Shown here: piece by piece, positions 50,071-63,256 of the stretch
How positions within the stretch are numbered: the stretch's first letter is position 1
Layout: every line of letters begins with the position of its first letter
NCBI RefSeq assembly: GCF_016859285.1
Contig: NC_053407.1
Span: 19,340,699-19,404,698, forward strand
DNA: 64,000 nt
From: Xiphias gladius
Taxonomy: Eukaryota; Chordata; Actinopteri; Istiophoriformes; Xiphiidae
Direction: 5' to 3'
Position numbers and translations under genes: made by a program
The notes under the pieces: model-generated
Told to the model about the DNA's origin: nothing
Seen by the model: the letters and a program-made list of their open reading frames with translations, nothing else
The model's database searches: none

Positions 50071-50658
50071 GGCACCATTTATAAAGCATTTATAAGCTGT
50101 GCTTATGCTTAATAGATCAGTTATAAGCCATTAATAAGAACAACATTTGGTTTGCCAGGTTGTGGAAAATTCTCCTCCAGCATGACACTTTCATCTTTTT
50201 AGCTATTTAATTCATTAGGGAGACCTCTCCATGAAGTGTTTGATGACTGATCTTCCAGTCAGAGGTGCAGGATATCTGGACCAAAATTAATTTATACGCA
50301 GCTTATTAACACCTACAGCTTTAGACTTGATGGATTTATTAATGATTTATTAACATTTATAGGTGACTGACCGACTTCTGCTGATGACTTATTACTAACT
50401 GAGAAACCCACGACCCTTTCTTAATGACTTTCTAACATTTATAACTGGAGACGTGATGGCTTGGAGGGGTCTTTCCTTATGAATTTAAGTGCCAACAAAG
50501 TGTCATGTTGGAGGAGGGTTTTCCACAACCTGGCAACCCAAAAGTTGTTGTTATCAGTGTCTTATAATTGATCTATAAGCATTATAGCGCACGATTTATT
50601 AACCATTAATAAAGCAGTTAGCTTATTACAGCTAATTATAGCCTTTATAAATGGTGCC
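50071..50658. mobile_element. 588-base element with long terminal inverted repeats
   Basis: Begins ggcaccatttataaagc and ends gcctttataaatggtgcc. The inverted similarity extends inward about 200 bases, including ggtttgccaggttgtggaaa (left) against ttttccacaacctggcaaccc (right) and ccagcatgacacttt against aaagtgtcatgttgg. There is no coding capacity. No clean target duplication is visible. A decayed relative lies at 35571-36105. Confidence 0.75.
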
Positions 50659-50859
50659 TCATCAGAAAGTGTGACCAAACTATGAAGTGACAATAAAATA
50701 TCCTGTATTAACCAGTGTCACAAAGATAACCCAGAGTCTGAAAACATACGGGTTTGGGTACTATTATATTGCATCTAACATTAATGAGTTATAGCTAAAA
50801 TGTACACATTTTACTGACCATTTTACATCACTTGATGAAAACAACGGCCTGCAGAATAC

Positions 50860-51044
50860 TCGTTTCTGATTGGCTGGCAGGTGTCGCTTCAAACACAATT
50901 CTTACTACAACCGTGAGACTGCCGGTGACCATGGCAACAACATTCTTCACGAACTCCCGTCTGTTAAACCCAAACGTCTACGTTAAATTAGGAAACAAAT
51001 TGAAAAACAGACGACCATGTGGTTTCCTTTCATTTTCTTTCTTG
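50860..51044 (+). promoter_or_regulatory. NF-Y box, RFX X-box and first-exon-like donor
   Basis: CTGATTGGCT at 50866-50875 matches the NF-Y (Y-box) consensus. GTGACCATGGCAAC at 50925-50938 fits the RFX X-box GTNRCC-N2-RGYAAC exactly. About 105 bases later a strong donor (CTTG|gtaagt, 51045) follows open frames beginning at 50931 (MATTFFTNSRLLNP) or 51017 (MWFPFIFFL). It may be an upstream untranslated exon of ano5 or the start of an unknown transcript. No downstream partner is identified. Confidence 0.35.
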
Positions 51045-51229
51045 GTAAGTTGAATACTCAAGTTCAAAAATATAGTCTCGGTTGTCTTACTTTAATGACC
51101 TCCGTGGAGAAAAGTTCGCCCAGCCAACTAGAGCTTCTGTGTGCCAACACATATTATTAGCTAATGTTGCATATTTGGACTGTCCATTTGTGCTCGTTCA
51201 CTTTTACATAAAATGTAGACATGCGGGTC

Positions 51230-51511
51230 GTGTGTCTGTTCACCTCCAGGCTTAGACCATTGGTCTGCGGCGTGAAGCCACTCCCCTCATGGGCTTTCCT
51301 CTGCGCTGAGACGATGCAGCAGTCAGCGGTCGGTGGGTGAAGGAAGGCGGCCGGTTGGGGAGCCTAGAGGGAGTAGCTGAGGCGTCTCTGAAGACGACGA
51401 CAGTGAGGGAGAACGTTTATCAGTTCATGCGGGACAGAAATCGTCTGGCTCGGGATTTCACGGTGTAGACGAGGACCGGTGGGCACGGCCTAGCAACACG
51501 AGAGACCCAAC
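51230..51511 (+). promoter_or_regulatory. ano5 promoter / 5' UTR
   Basis: GC- and CpG-rich stretch (gcggtcggtgggtg, aggcggccggttgg, gacgacgacag) just before the ano5 ATG, with AT-rich sequence on both sides. No TATA box seen. Confidence 0.5.
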
Positions 51512-54500
51512 ATGCACCGAATAACGGGAAAAGCCGGAGGCGACAACTTGATTGAGATGAGCCCCACAGAATCTTTCAACGGTATGTAGCTAAATACCGG
51601 AGCCAGCCTCAGAACGCAGATTCGTTTAAAGTGTTATCATGAAGTTAATGTGGTGGCCTTCATTTGTTAGGGTATAGCGGCCTACTGGGAAAACAATTTG
51701 CACTTATTCCCCAGTCTGAGAAAACCTTGTAAAATAGGCTAAAGTTTTCGATGAATATTAAACAAATATTACACTAAATCTGCAACGCTTGAAATAACAT
51801 TATTCTTTAGTTATATATTGTACACATAGCTTACATAAACTGAAACTTTCTAACAAATATAACAAAAATACCATCTTCACGTATACACATTTATTTTAAA
51901 ATCCACTCAGCACAAATCAAGTATTATACATTTTTTAAGGTTTTGCCGTACACATTTCCCCTTTAATGCCAACACCAGATCATAGTCTGGCTTTCTTTTC
52001 AGGGAAACAACAGTGACTTATAGCCAGCCAGCCTCTGACAGCTGGCCTACTCACTGGAAACACTCTGTCACATACAGGCAGCCATTATCCACCAGCACAA
52101 ACCCCAAATCCCTCTCTGCTCCTGACTAAATTTGAATTTTTAACAATGGCTTCGACAGCGGGTTGTGTTTTTAGCCATTTATGGTGTTGCTGAACAGAGG
52201 ATGAATCACCCTGGATGCTCTCCAGGAACCCTTGTCAGTATGAATCGAAGTAAAAGTGTAGTGTTTCGTCTGCAGCATAGAGAGAATCATATGATAGCAG
52301 TGTACCTGAGCATGAAGTGTTAGTGATCACTACAGGACCATGAACTATAGTTATTGTAACCTTGTTGTGTGGAGTGGAGTTGTGTGTTGATGGTTTGTTA
52401 AGATAATAGTAGAAGCAGTGTTTTCCACACATCACACTGACAGCTCCACAAAATCAAATCAAACTAATATTCCAAATTCCAATTATTTTAATATAGAGGT
52501 ACATAGATTGTACAATGGCGACTGCTGATGGAAAGCAGCCTCTTTCTAGCTTCCATGGCCCATCAGAATGAAATATGCAGTATTCCTCTTGTATGAGTAA
52601 CATCTAATCAATAGTGCACCAGCAAACATACATTTTCAGACTGTAAATACATACTCAAAAAGTCTTACTGTTGCTGTTACATATCTTCAGACTACTAATA
52701 TTTCCAGAGAACACATTCAGAGTTTAAATGAATTACAAACATATAATCTGAGTCTAAAGTCAAAACACGTGGAAAGCTGAAGGTCTCACAGTCTGCTCAC
52801 AAACTCTTTGTTCACTTTATTTAAATTCAGATTCAAACCACAGTGAATATACTCTAGGTAAAGATTTCCCAGCTATTCGTGGTTATGGTTTGACCACGTA
52901 GATTCAGACCAACTTGGATTATTGTTTGTTGTTGCATCAGTGCTCACCCTTGCTGAAGCTATAGATTAAATCTATCTAGAAATGTCCTGACATGTGAGCT
53001 GGTCTGTTAAGGCAGGGGTGTGTGTATGTTTTCACCTGAAACTCTCAACTCTGTTCAGTCCAACATGGGAGATGACCCATGTCACAGGAAATCAGAAAAA
53101 CCTACCCACTATGTTTATTTACAAAATGCTTGAATTGAGGCTCCCTAATTTCCTTTCACACCCTTGCAATTTGGCAGTGCTAATATTAAAGAAAATTAAG
53201 GGTGCAAAATTCAACATATTTACACAGATATTAATGAGTAGTGATAGCATGTATCATCGCTGTTTAGGATTCAGCAGGATTGTACGTTTATTTCAGTATA
53301 GCTGAATTGTAAAACAAGTTTATTTGTGTAAATAATAGATGTACATGAGGTTTGCTCTCTTAAGTCTGTTGGGTTGTTGTGGTAATTAAAAAAAAAACGA
53401 GACAGAAGCCCCCTTGTGGCATTTCCACTATCATCAGCTGCTCTCTCTTGAACAAAGCCTTAACTGTGGAGGCTACATAGTTGAGTGGCTAATACTGAGT
53501 GCTCCAATACTGCAAAAATATGTTCAGCTGTTTGAAAGGCATTCTCATATGTTGTGAAAGAAATATATTCTGGAACAAATCAGAGCAGTCCAAAACAAAG
53601 TCAGTATCATAACTGGTTGTTAAGGGAGATGAAACAAACAGTTGGCTTTATTGTTGCAGTTACAACACTATGAAAGTGCAGCATTAAAAGGGCAGCTACA
53701 AGTTCCAGCTTTAAGGCCAAATCTGCTGTAAACTGTACTGTATAGTACTGATTTTCAAGGCGTCAACTGTCTCCTCTAAAGTTCCACATCCTGCCCATAA
53801 CTCAAAAGATGTTGGCAACAATAAGCATGCTGTCTATGCAGATTTAAAACAGCAGTTTTGACCTTCATATTCTAAATACAGTTGCATTTCTTTTAGCTGT
53901 TACATTGCTACTGGGAGACATTATCAAGAGCTTTTAAGTAAAGTTAAGTAAAGTTTAAGTTAAATGAAAAATATGGGTTTGGTCTGCAGTAGGAAAATTT
54001 GCATCACAGGTTGTGCTGTATTCCAGTTCTGGACTAGAGCTTTTATAAAAAATATCATTTAGTTTGGATTTGAACCAATAAGTTATGCTTTGTCGACTTG
54101 GTGTGTAATAACGTAGAGACAGAAAAGGTTTGCATATTACAATGTTCAAATGCTTTTTTAGGTCTGTGTAAGCACATATTTAGTCCAGACTAAATATAAC
54201 CTCAGAGAGACCATCAATTAAGACTGTAGCAATTGTATTTAGAAACACAAACAAACAGGCTGAAACCAGCATTTGTTTTATTTTTTTTAGTTATAATGGT
54301 GCCAACAGTACTTGATTGTCTTGTTTTTCCATATGCTCTGCCATTTGTTTGTTCATTCATATGTAAATCTTTTTTCTCCTAAACTACACTGGGAGGTTCT
54401 TGCATTTGACAGGCAATGAAGGGTGGGCAAAAGCAGAACTTTATTATGGTTAAAACCATCAAGCAGACAGCATTTACTGTTAGAGACATTGAGGGGATTT

Positions 54501-57500
54501 ACCAGATTTCTTAGTCTCATTTCCTACAGTCACTCCTGTACTGGTAGAATCGAAACATAGCAACATGGCTGTGTGTATTCTTTCACAGTGATCCTGTTAA
54601 GTCATGCTGTCTGGCCTTGTGGGGGAACGACCACAGAGTTCTGTACAAATATAGACCACAACACTTGCTTTCAGTCAGCCCTCCCCTCTGAACTCAGGCA
54701 GCTGTTCATATGCCTGAAACTTAACTTTTAACTAAACTTAACTTTGATGCCACCAACTTGCATGTTTGAGTTTCACTTTACAACTTGCTATTCTTATTTT
54801 ACAGTGGATAGAGAATTTTTTCCACAATTAACACTGGTGATTCTATTTTTAATTTTGTCTTTCTTATGTTACTGTCTTGCAGATAACATAAATGGCTACC
54901 ACCAACACAGCTCACCCAGCACAGGATCCCTCGAGCATGGACAATCAGCGGTAAACACCAAACTCATCACGTTTCCATTCACTCAGAACCTTCATACAGA
55001 CATTTCTATAAAGCAACTTCTATTGCCTCAATTTTTGGATAGTCTGCGATAGAGTTTCATAAGATCCTGTGCCTCAGAATAGTCTGCATATTTTTAAGTG
55101 ATTTGAATATATGCCAGCCATTGAAATAAATGAAGACATCTCCTTCCTATATATTAATTTTTAGCTTTCCAAGACAGATGCATAAAAGATTTGTGTGTAG
55201 CAGTGTTCTATCTTCACTTCCACCTTACCTCCTGTAAGCGTGGTAGCAGGAAGTTTATTGTGTACAAGTAAAATGCTTTATTTAGATTTCTTTCCTCCTC
55301 TCCTTAGAGTTTAATAGTTGCACAGATTTTTTTTATTGTAAATCCACCCACTAAAGCAAGACAGCTAAGCCTGTGGAACTTAGTAGAGCCCAAAACTAAT
55401 TGTCTAAATTTTGAGATTACATTAGTTTTTTCAATCCAGATAATGGTTCACAACCTGCAAATGTCATGAGAGAGTCAGAGATATCCCTAATGCTCCTGTC
55501 TGTTCTCCCCCTGTCACACTGCACTTAAAGTCTCCTCTAACACCTGATGTGTGTGTAGAGACCTGTGAGTCTCTCAACACCAGCCTAGCCTCCCTGGCCC
55601 CCTCTGACCACAGCGACAGTCCAGAGTTTGAGGCTCAGACCTTAGAGCAAATCAATGCTTTGACTGGGGTAAGACACCAGTCAGGGACACAGATGCATGT
55701 TGTTGTTCCAGTGTCTATGTGTTTGTGTCACCTCACATCATCTCTGAGCTCAGACCTTTAACCGAGCAAGACCTGATCGTGACCATGCCTGACTTATAAC
55801 ATTTACTGGTTTTCAGAGTGTTATGAAGTGTTTTTGAGCCTAATCTGTAAGGATGAGTAAACATAATGCAAGTGTGGAGTGTCTGACTTTTTGATCCAGT
55901 CTGATCACCTCTCTAAGGTTGCTGCTACAGTTTTAGTTGAATGCTGATGAATTTTTTGTGCTGTTGGGCTTTTGCTCACTGTTCACTTGGTTCCTCCACA
56001 GCTCTCGAGAAAGCGGGCTCTATTCCTGAAGTTTCGTTCCAGGGTATGGCATGGTAAAACAGGCTTGTGATGTGATGCAACTTTATGCATATGTTTCCCG
56101 GCCTGCCAGGCTTTATTTCTTTCTTGAAGAATGTCTGTTAAGTTTCTCAAGCAGCATTATATATTCAGAAAATAAAGTTTGGACATTGGAGTTGAAATCA
56201 AAACACACATCTTGGTAGAGAGCTGATCGTGAATTCTTGAGAGCATGTTGTTTTCTGCAGACAGTAATGGCAACATGCTGGCATGAGCTGTATGTAGATG
56301 CATCATGAGAGTTCATTAGAAATGGAAAAGACCTTTCCACTTGCTTTTCTCACACCTGTGATAATCGTCTGCTTCACTTAAGAGAAAGCAGCCTGGTGGT
56401 GTTACAGCGTAATTAGAACGTTCACACTTGCACACACACACACATGCAGACTTGCACACGCACTGTTTATTGTACTGTACTATACTTTGCCTGGCAGTTT
56501 TTTTGTGTGTGCATTTATGTGTGTGTTTTTGTGTGTGTGTACGCACATTATGCAGTCTATACTGTAATCATGACCCTGCCCTCTTCTCATGACAGGACCG
56601 AACTTTGCTGTGGCTAACCACATAGTGTACTGTTGGCTTCTTTTTTGAATGCTATAAAATGTGGTCTTGCTTAAAGAGTGTGTAACTCATTTTAATGAAA
56701 AGTGGAATCATTACCCTTTTTAACAGTGGCTAATCTTTAAGAAAAAAAAAAAAATCTGGCTCCCTCCAACTAAAGGCTGTGATTTAGCTGAGTGGAAGAT
56801 CACATCAAGGAGTTTTCGAGGGGAGGCAGCCGCACATCTATAAACTGTCTCTTTGATCAAGAATGGAAACAAAAGTTGACTGTTTAGCCCTGCTCCTAAA
56901 AGACATGGGAGTATAGGTCTTTTTTCATTACGAATGAGATACTTTCGATAGCATGAGACTTTTCAGCAAGTTTTTTTGTGTGTATTTTTAGAGACTGCTG
57001 CTGAACCAGATATAATTTTCTGTAAATCTCCAGATAGGAGTGTCCAGTTTTCCTTTTTAGCTGTGGATAAAAGCACAAAATCTTCTCTGTGTTGCAATGC
57101 AGTAAAAAAAATATTGGAGTGATACAATAGCTACCATTTACTCAGAGAAAAAAAATTCTCTTTCACTTGTTGCTGAAACAATATAGTACAAACACTGAAA
57201 AGAGGAGTCTAGCTGTTTTTTGTAGTACAAACATCAGAGTAGTTTGGAGACTTAAAAGGATTTTGAATCATAGTAACTAAAACCAGACAAGAGAAATGTT
57301 CTCAGAAGAACAATTTAGCAGCAATTTATTGAACATAGAAATTTCAATTAAAAAAAATTATGACCAGTTTAATAAAAATTCTTTGTTAAAATCCTTCACC
57401 CCAAAAACGAAATTCCTTGTCAATAATATTTTAGAGAACTCTCTTGCTGAAATTGGAAGCATATTTTTGTTACACCATGTTCTACATTTACCCTCCTTAA

Positions 57501-60500
57501 TTAAGACAAAAGATGTCCATATCTCTAAACATCCAATAGTTAGGGGTTAGTTTATAAATGTATACAACTCTGTGGCCTCTACCAGCTTTACTTAGGAGAG
57601 GCAGGTTCCAGCATATGCACTGACTCGATATGGCTGATCTGTAATTACAGCAAATTACAGAGTTTCTGCAGTGACGTCCCAGTTAAAGAAAGCACCCAAC
57701 CTGCCATGGGCAACGTGGTCCAATCTAGACTGGGAGGTAATGCAGACCAGTCATTAGAACATATGCATACTTAAGGCCAAGAAAACCGTAAAAAAGTTGA
57801 ACATGTAGATAAAAATGCTTCTGCGAGTTAGTACAGTAGCAACCAGGGTAGATTCAGCTATACCACTGCTGTTGTAAATAATGTGTGCAACGTGGCTGAG
57901 ACAATTTACATGTACTTTCCATTGATAGTGTCACATTTGCACTTTGTACACCATTGTGGTAAGGTCTCCAGATTGTTTGATTGATTCATTTCAAACAGTC
58001 AGGTCAGACTGGAGAGATTATGAACCAGTCATTGGTTTTCTGTAGTTCATCCTAATCTTATCAGAGCAGATTTCTTCACATGGTCATTTTGGCTGTTCAG
58101 CTGAGGTGTTTCTGGTTATCTGACATACTAGACAACCTGTTTCAGGCACTGTTGCTTTTACTCTCCTGCTGGTCAGCGTTGTACAGTACAGTGATGTAAT
58201 CTCCTCTGTTCTGATGCTGTACTCTTATTACATTAGCTAGCTATGCACCAGCAGCTGGCAGCAGCTATGCTATCCCCATGCTGATGTCATCTGTAGGAGT
58301 CTAGAGTCTGTACTCTCTCCTCCTCTCTCTCTCCCTCTCTCTTTTCTGAATGTCTGAGCGAGTGAGGGCTTGTCCTGGGAGGTGAGTGGACCGGCTGGAG
58401 CTCCTCTGACTTTGGGATCAGTGTAGTGAGAGTGAGAGAAGAAGTGTTTTTAGGGCTTGACTGTGCTCCCTGGAGAAAGGCAATTGCTCAGGCAGCCGGC
58501 CTTTGCGTTGATGCATCATAACCATAAAGGGAGTGGCCCATGGAGGTAAAGTGCTTTTCCTTTCCTCCCTACCCCCACAGTATTTGGCTGATTGAAAGGG
58601 AAAACTCTGTCAGAACTACAGTACAGTAGCCATAGTTGTGGCTGAGTGGGATGTTGTAGTTTTTGCTGTGCTAATTGCCTGGGTTCACTGAATTTTCAGC
58701 AGTCCTTTGTAGGTAGCTACTGTAGTGATGTGTTGTGATGAAAGTTGTACATGGTACAAGGTTATTTTTAGCTTTCTGAACAGCTGAGGCAGCACTGGCA
58801 GCAGACAGTCATGCCTTCCTTTCCTCCCGTAAAGCATTTCTGCATAGTTAATTTCTCCTCAACCCTGTAGCTGCTAAAGAGACAGCCACTGCAGGGCTAA
58901 CATTAGCTAATGCAAATGCTTGGAATTTCTTTAGCCACCGATACAACTGGTGTCAGCCCACATGGATTCCAGGATTTACAGAAAAGCACAGGTAATAATG
59001 TGCAATAATGTTGGAGTGTTAAGCCCAATATGAAAACTGAATGTCCCTGTTGTGTAGAGATTGGTATTTATGAATTTGTAGTCCTCTCCACATATCCTTT
59101 GCTAACATCTTAGTCATAGCAGATGCCCCCCTATTTTAGCCCACAACTTGTGTTTTGAAATGAAAATATGATTATCACAATTTTTCTTGTTTTAGACAAA
59201 CACTCGGGTGTGATGTGGTGTGGAGGCCTTATTCTTGAGGTTTTGCTGTTAGCCCCTGACACATTGTTTGAATCTCTGATCTGCTGTGGTGAATGCATCC
59301 AGGAGCTTATACTGTACCAGTGTATATTTTAAATACTGTGACCTTTGTTCTCTCGTTATAGATTGACAAACAGCAATACAGTAAAGACTCAGTGTTCTTC
59401 CGTGATGGAGTGCGCAGAATTGATTTTGTCCTGTCCTATGTTGATGATAAAGAAGGTGAGAAGAAACAGGTAAGTACAACTTATCGGTACTGTATATACA
59501 AGTTACATTTCCCCAGTTCACTGTGGCCAGAACCAAATATCTTGAAATCTTAAAATATCACACAAAAGAACAGCTCATTTTTTCCACTTCTTGATTTAAA
59601 CAGTAAAAACTGATCTTACAGGGCATCTTCATATGTTCACAGTTTGTGTCTACAAACCACAACACTGATTAAGCTTGATAAACTGCTTGTGTCAGTAATC
59701 CTCTCAAGGAATTTTCTGAGAGGGTCACTTGTACATTTAAATACACTCACAACCCTTTTTTTTTTTTTTTTCGAGAGAGATCAACTCTAAGTATTTTCAT
59801 ACTGTCTTTGGTCACATGTTGTTTTGTGGCTAGTCTCTTTATCAGCTGTGGAGTGCTGAAAGACTTTTACTGTTTGATACTGAGCTGTTAGCCTTCACAT
59901 CTGGATGTTACCACTCCTCAGGTATGAGCATTTGTCACAGCCAACTCACATATTGCCCACAGCCTCATCAGTGACTCAACACTCAGACCTCCGGCCTGGT
60001 CAGGAACTTGCTCATTTCTTCCACTGTATGAGAAAGGCCAAACAGGAGGCCACTTCCTGTGCTGTCAAATGTGGCAGGAAATTTCAGCTTTAACTAGGAG
60101 GCTTTCTTTTTTCTTTTTGTCACATTTTTACTGTGATTGGCTTTCTATGTGCCTGTTTCTGAAGACATTAAACCTAATTCCATGTGCCAAATGGTAATTT
60201 AAGTCACACTACTGCACCACCATGACTTTTGCTACTAAATTTATTGAACTGACACTGCTATGTCCATACTGGTTTATACGGAAGTTGTTTAGTTGTGTTT
60301 TTACCACTGGAGTACTGGCTGCACTGACTGTGACTGTATGTTCACTTTGGTTTTACATGTTTAATATGTGCCTTACCAGATGGACGCTCTTCACATTAAG
60401 CATTTCATCTCACATTAACTTTTTCATTAAGTTGTCAATAAGTTTTGAATTATTTACTTCATACATTTACCTTCATATACTTATATTTTCATTTTAAATA

Positions 60501-63216
60501 AGAAAATTTTATTTCACTCTTGTATTATGTCTGTATCTCTCATAATCTAAATGTGCTACTCACTGTTTTGTTGTACAATAAATTTCATTATCATTATTGT
60601 ACAAAGGCTGAATTAATTGAAATAAAACTAATAAATATATATATATATAAACTGTTTTGTTTTTGGTTTTTTTTCTTCTAAAGGAGAGGAGGAAGGTGTA
60701 TGAGGCAAATTTAGCGAAAGTTGGCTTGGAGCTGGAGACAGAAGATAAATTGGTAAGAGCCCCTGGATTATAATTTTGATGATGTCTAATCATGTACAAA
60801 GGGAATGCAGTGGCCTGTAACAATATACTGTATGCATATGTCATGTCAGATATCTGTGTTTTTGACTTAATCTTTATGCTATTTACATAAACCTGTGAAA
60901 TCCTTTTATTTCTGAGTTAGTTTTTTAGTTAAGTAATAGAATCAGTAGCCTTATAGTCATTTTACTGTGACACTTATTTCACTGTCATTATCATCAGGAT
61001 TCAGAAGATGGAAAGACTTATTTTGTAAAGATCCATGCTCCATGGGAAGTGTTGGCCACCTACGCAGATGTACTGAAGATCAAAGTTCCATTCAAGGCCA
61101 GCGACATCCCAGACAAAAGCGAGATGCCAATGAACTGGTTGTCCACCCCCTTTCGTCTGCCTGAGCACATCATGCACCCTGAGCCAGACTATTTCACAGC
61201 TCCTTTTGACAAGAGCAAGTCTGACTTCTTCCTTATCAACGACAAAGAGACATTCTTCCCCCCTTCCACTCGCAACAGGATAGTAAGAATGCTTTGACCA
61301 TGGCTTTCTAATCTTGTTTGTGACCTCGAAATTATAATATTTCCCCTGACAGTCAAAACCAAATTTTCTACCAATACAGTGGTATGCTGTAGTTTTGTAT
61401 GCACGCCTGAAGTAACATTTTGGAAAAGGGTTATTACGGTGAATAACCTTCTAATTTAGCAGGTCATGTTTATTGTGAAGAATTGAGTGTCCATTATCTT
61501 AAAATGTTTATGAACAGAGAGGTAACTTTATTAGTTTTTGCATTATAGATTTTATCCATACAATTTTCAAGCCTCTGAACTACAAAACACTGTTATTCTG
61601 TTTCCCTCTCTGCCCAGGTCTACTATATCCTGTCCCGCTGTTCATACTCCAGGGATGAATGTGGAGATAAAGACAAGAAGGGAATCAAGAGGTTACTCAA
61701 CAATTATACCTACACTGCTGCCTTCCCCCTGCATGATGTGAGCCTCGTTTGGTGAACTTTTGGCACTTTTTTATCAGTGGAAAAAGACATGGTGTATTTA
61801 ATGGAATGTACACTCACTGATTTCCAACAGTAACATCCTGTTGGAGGCAGTGTTATATGTTGCAAAGCAAGGATGAATAATGCAACAAATGTGGTAACGA
61901 ACTATGTTCTTCTGTGAATGCAGTGTAGATACTGGAAAAGATCGAAGGATGCTAACTGCGAAAGTGAGAGATACAATCTCTACAAATACTGGGCCAGATT
62001 CTTCTGTTTCTTCAAGGAGCAGCCCCTCAATCTTATAAGGCAAGACCCAAAAACAAAGTTGTCGTATCTGATGTGTATTTACTCAACATTAGTCTGGTAG
62101 CAGAAGGTTTTACAGGAAGCATTTTGTTTTGTTTTTCCCATTCAACAGGAAGTATTATGGGGAGAAGATAGGTATCTATTTTGCGTGGCTGGGTTTCTAC
62201 ACTGAGATGTTGCTGTTTGCTGCAGTAGTAGGGACAATTTGTTTCATCTATGGATTCCTCACTTACGATGACAATCAGTGGAGGTTAGTTTTAACAGGAA
62301 TACCAGCCTGTTTTGTCATTTTATTATTAGTTTTCTTTTTTATAACTAATGTCATTGTTCCTTTTATGGAAAACAACCCTCAATTCCCAACAGTAAAGAA
62401 ATATGTAGTGAGGAAATTGGAGGCAACATTGTCATGTGCCCGCTGTGTGACAAGAAATGTGGCTTCTGGAAACTCAACACAACATGCAACTCCTCATGGG
62501 TGAGAACTCATAAGTTTGTGAATCAGTTGTTTTTGTTCAAGATTCATGTTCTCATATGTGACATTTGAAGGATGGTTGGAACTGAATGTCAACAAATCAG
62601 TTTTTCATTATTTCACTGTTTTTCAAACATGCTCTTTCAGCAATCACACCTTTTTGACAACGTGGGAACAGTGTTTTTTGCCATATTCATGGGGATTTGG
62701 GGTGAGTAAAAAGTATGGATGCGCGATTAGTCGGCTAAACGATTAAACGTTGCTGACCTCACTCGTCGGCACCAGAAATACTGGTCATTTAAATGTATTA
62801 TTCATATTTTATTAATGTACAATGCCAGTTAATTGTTGCAACTAAGATGTTATGCAGCTGCCCGCCATATAAGATTGTATGTAGGCTGTGTCAGAATAAA
62901 CTGGCATATAAACACTGGACTGGAGCAATGTGTGACCACATTCAGCACAGGCATGTGGACTTAACCTGCAAGGAAAAAAGGCAGCTGGTGCTAGCACTGC
63001 TAACATTAGCCACACTCAGCAAACCAATTTGACATGCAGTGTTTCCCATTAATTACTTAGACTGTGGCGCTCCGCCAGTCTAATTTGTTCCACCACAGTT
63101 TCATAATGAACTGAAAATATTTTTACACTTCTCATAATAACATAAAAGATCTAATGTAGTGCACCATTGCTTATTTTAGAGCTGTGTGCGCATTGATTCG
63201 CTCAGCCCCTCCTTGC

Positions 63217-63256
<40 letters not shown>

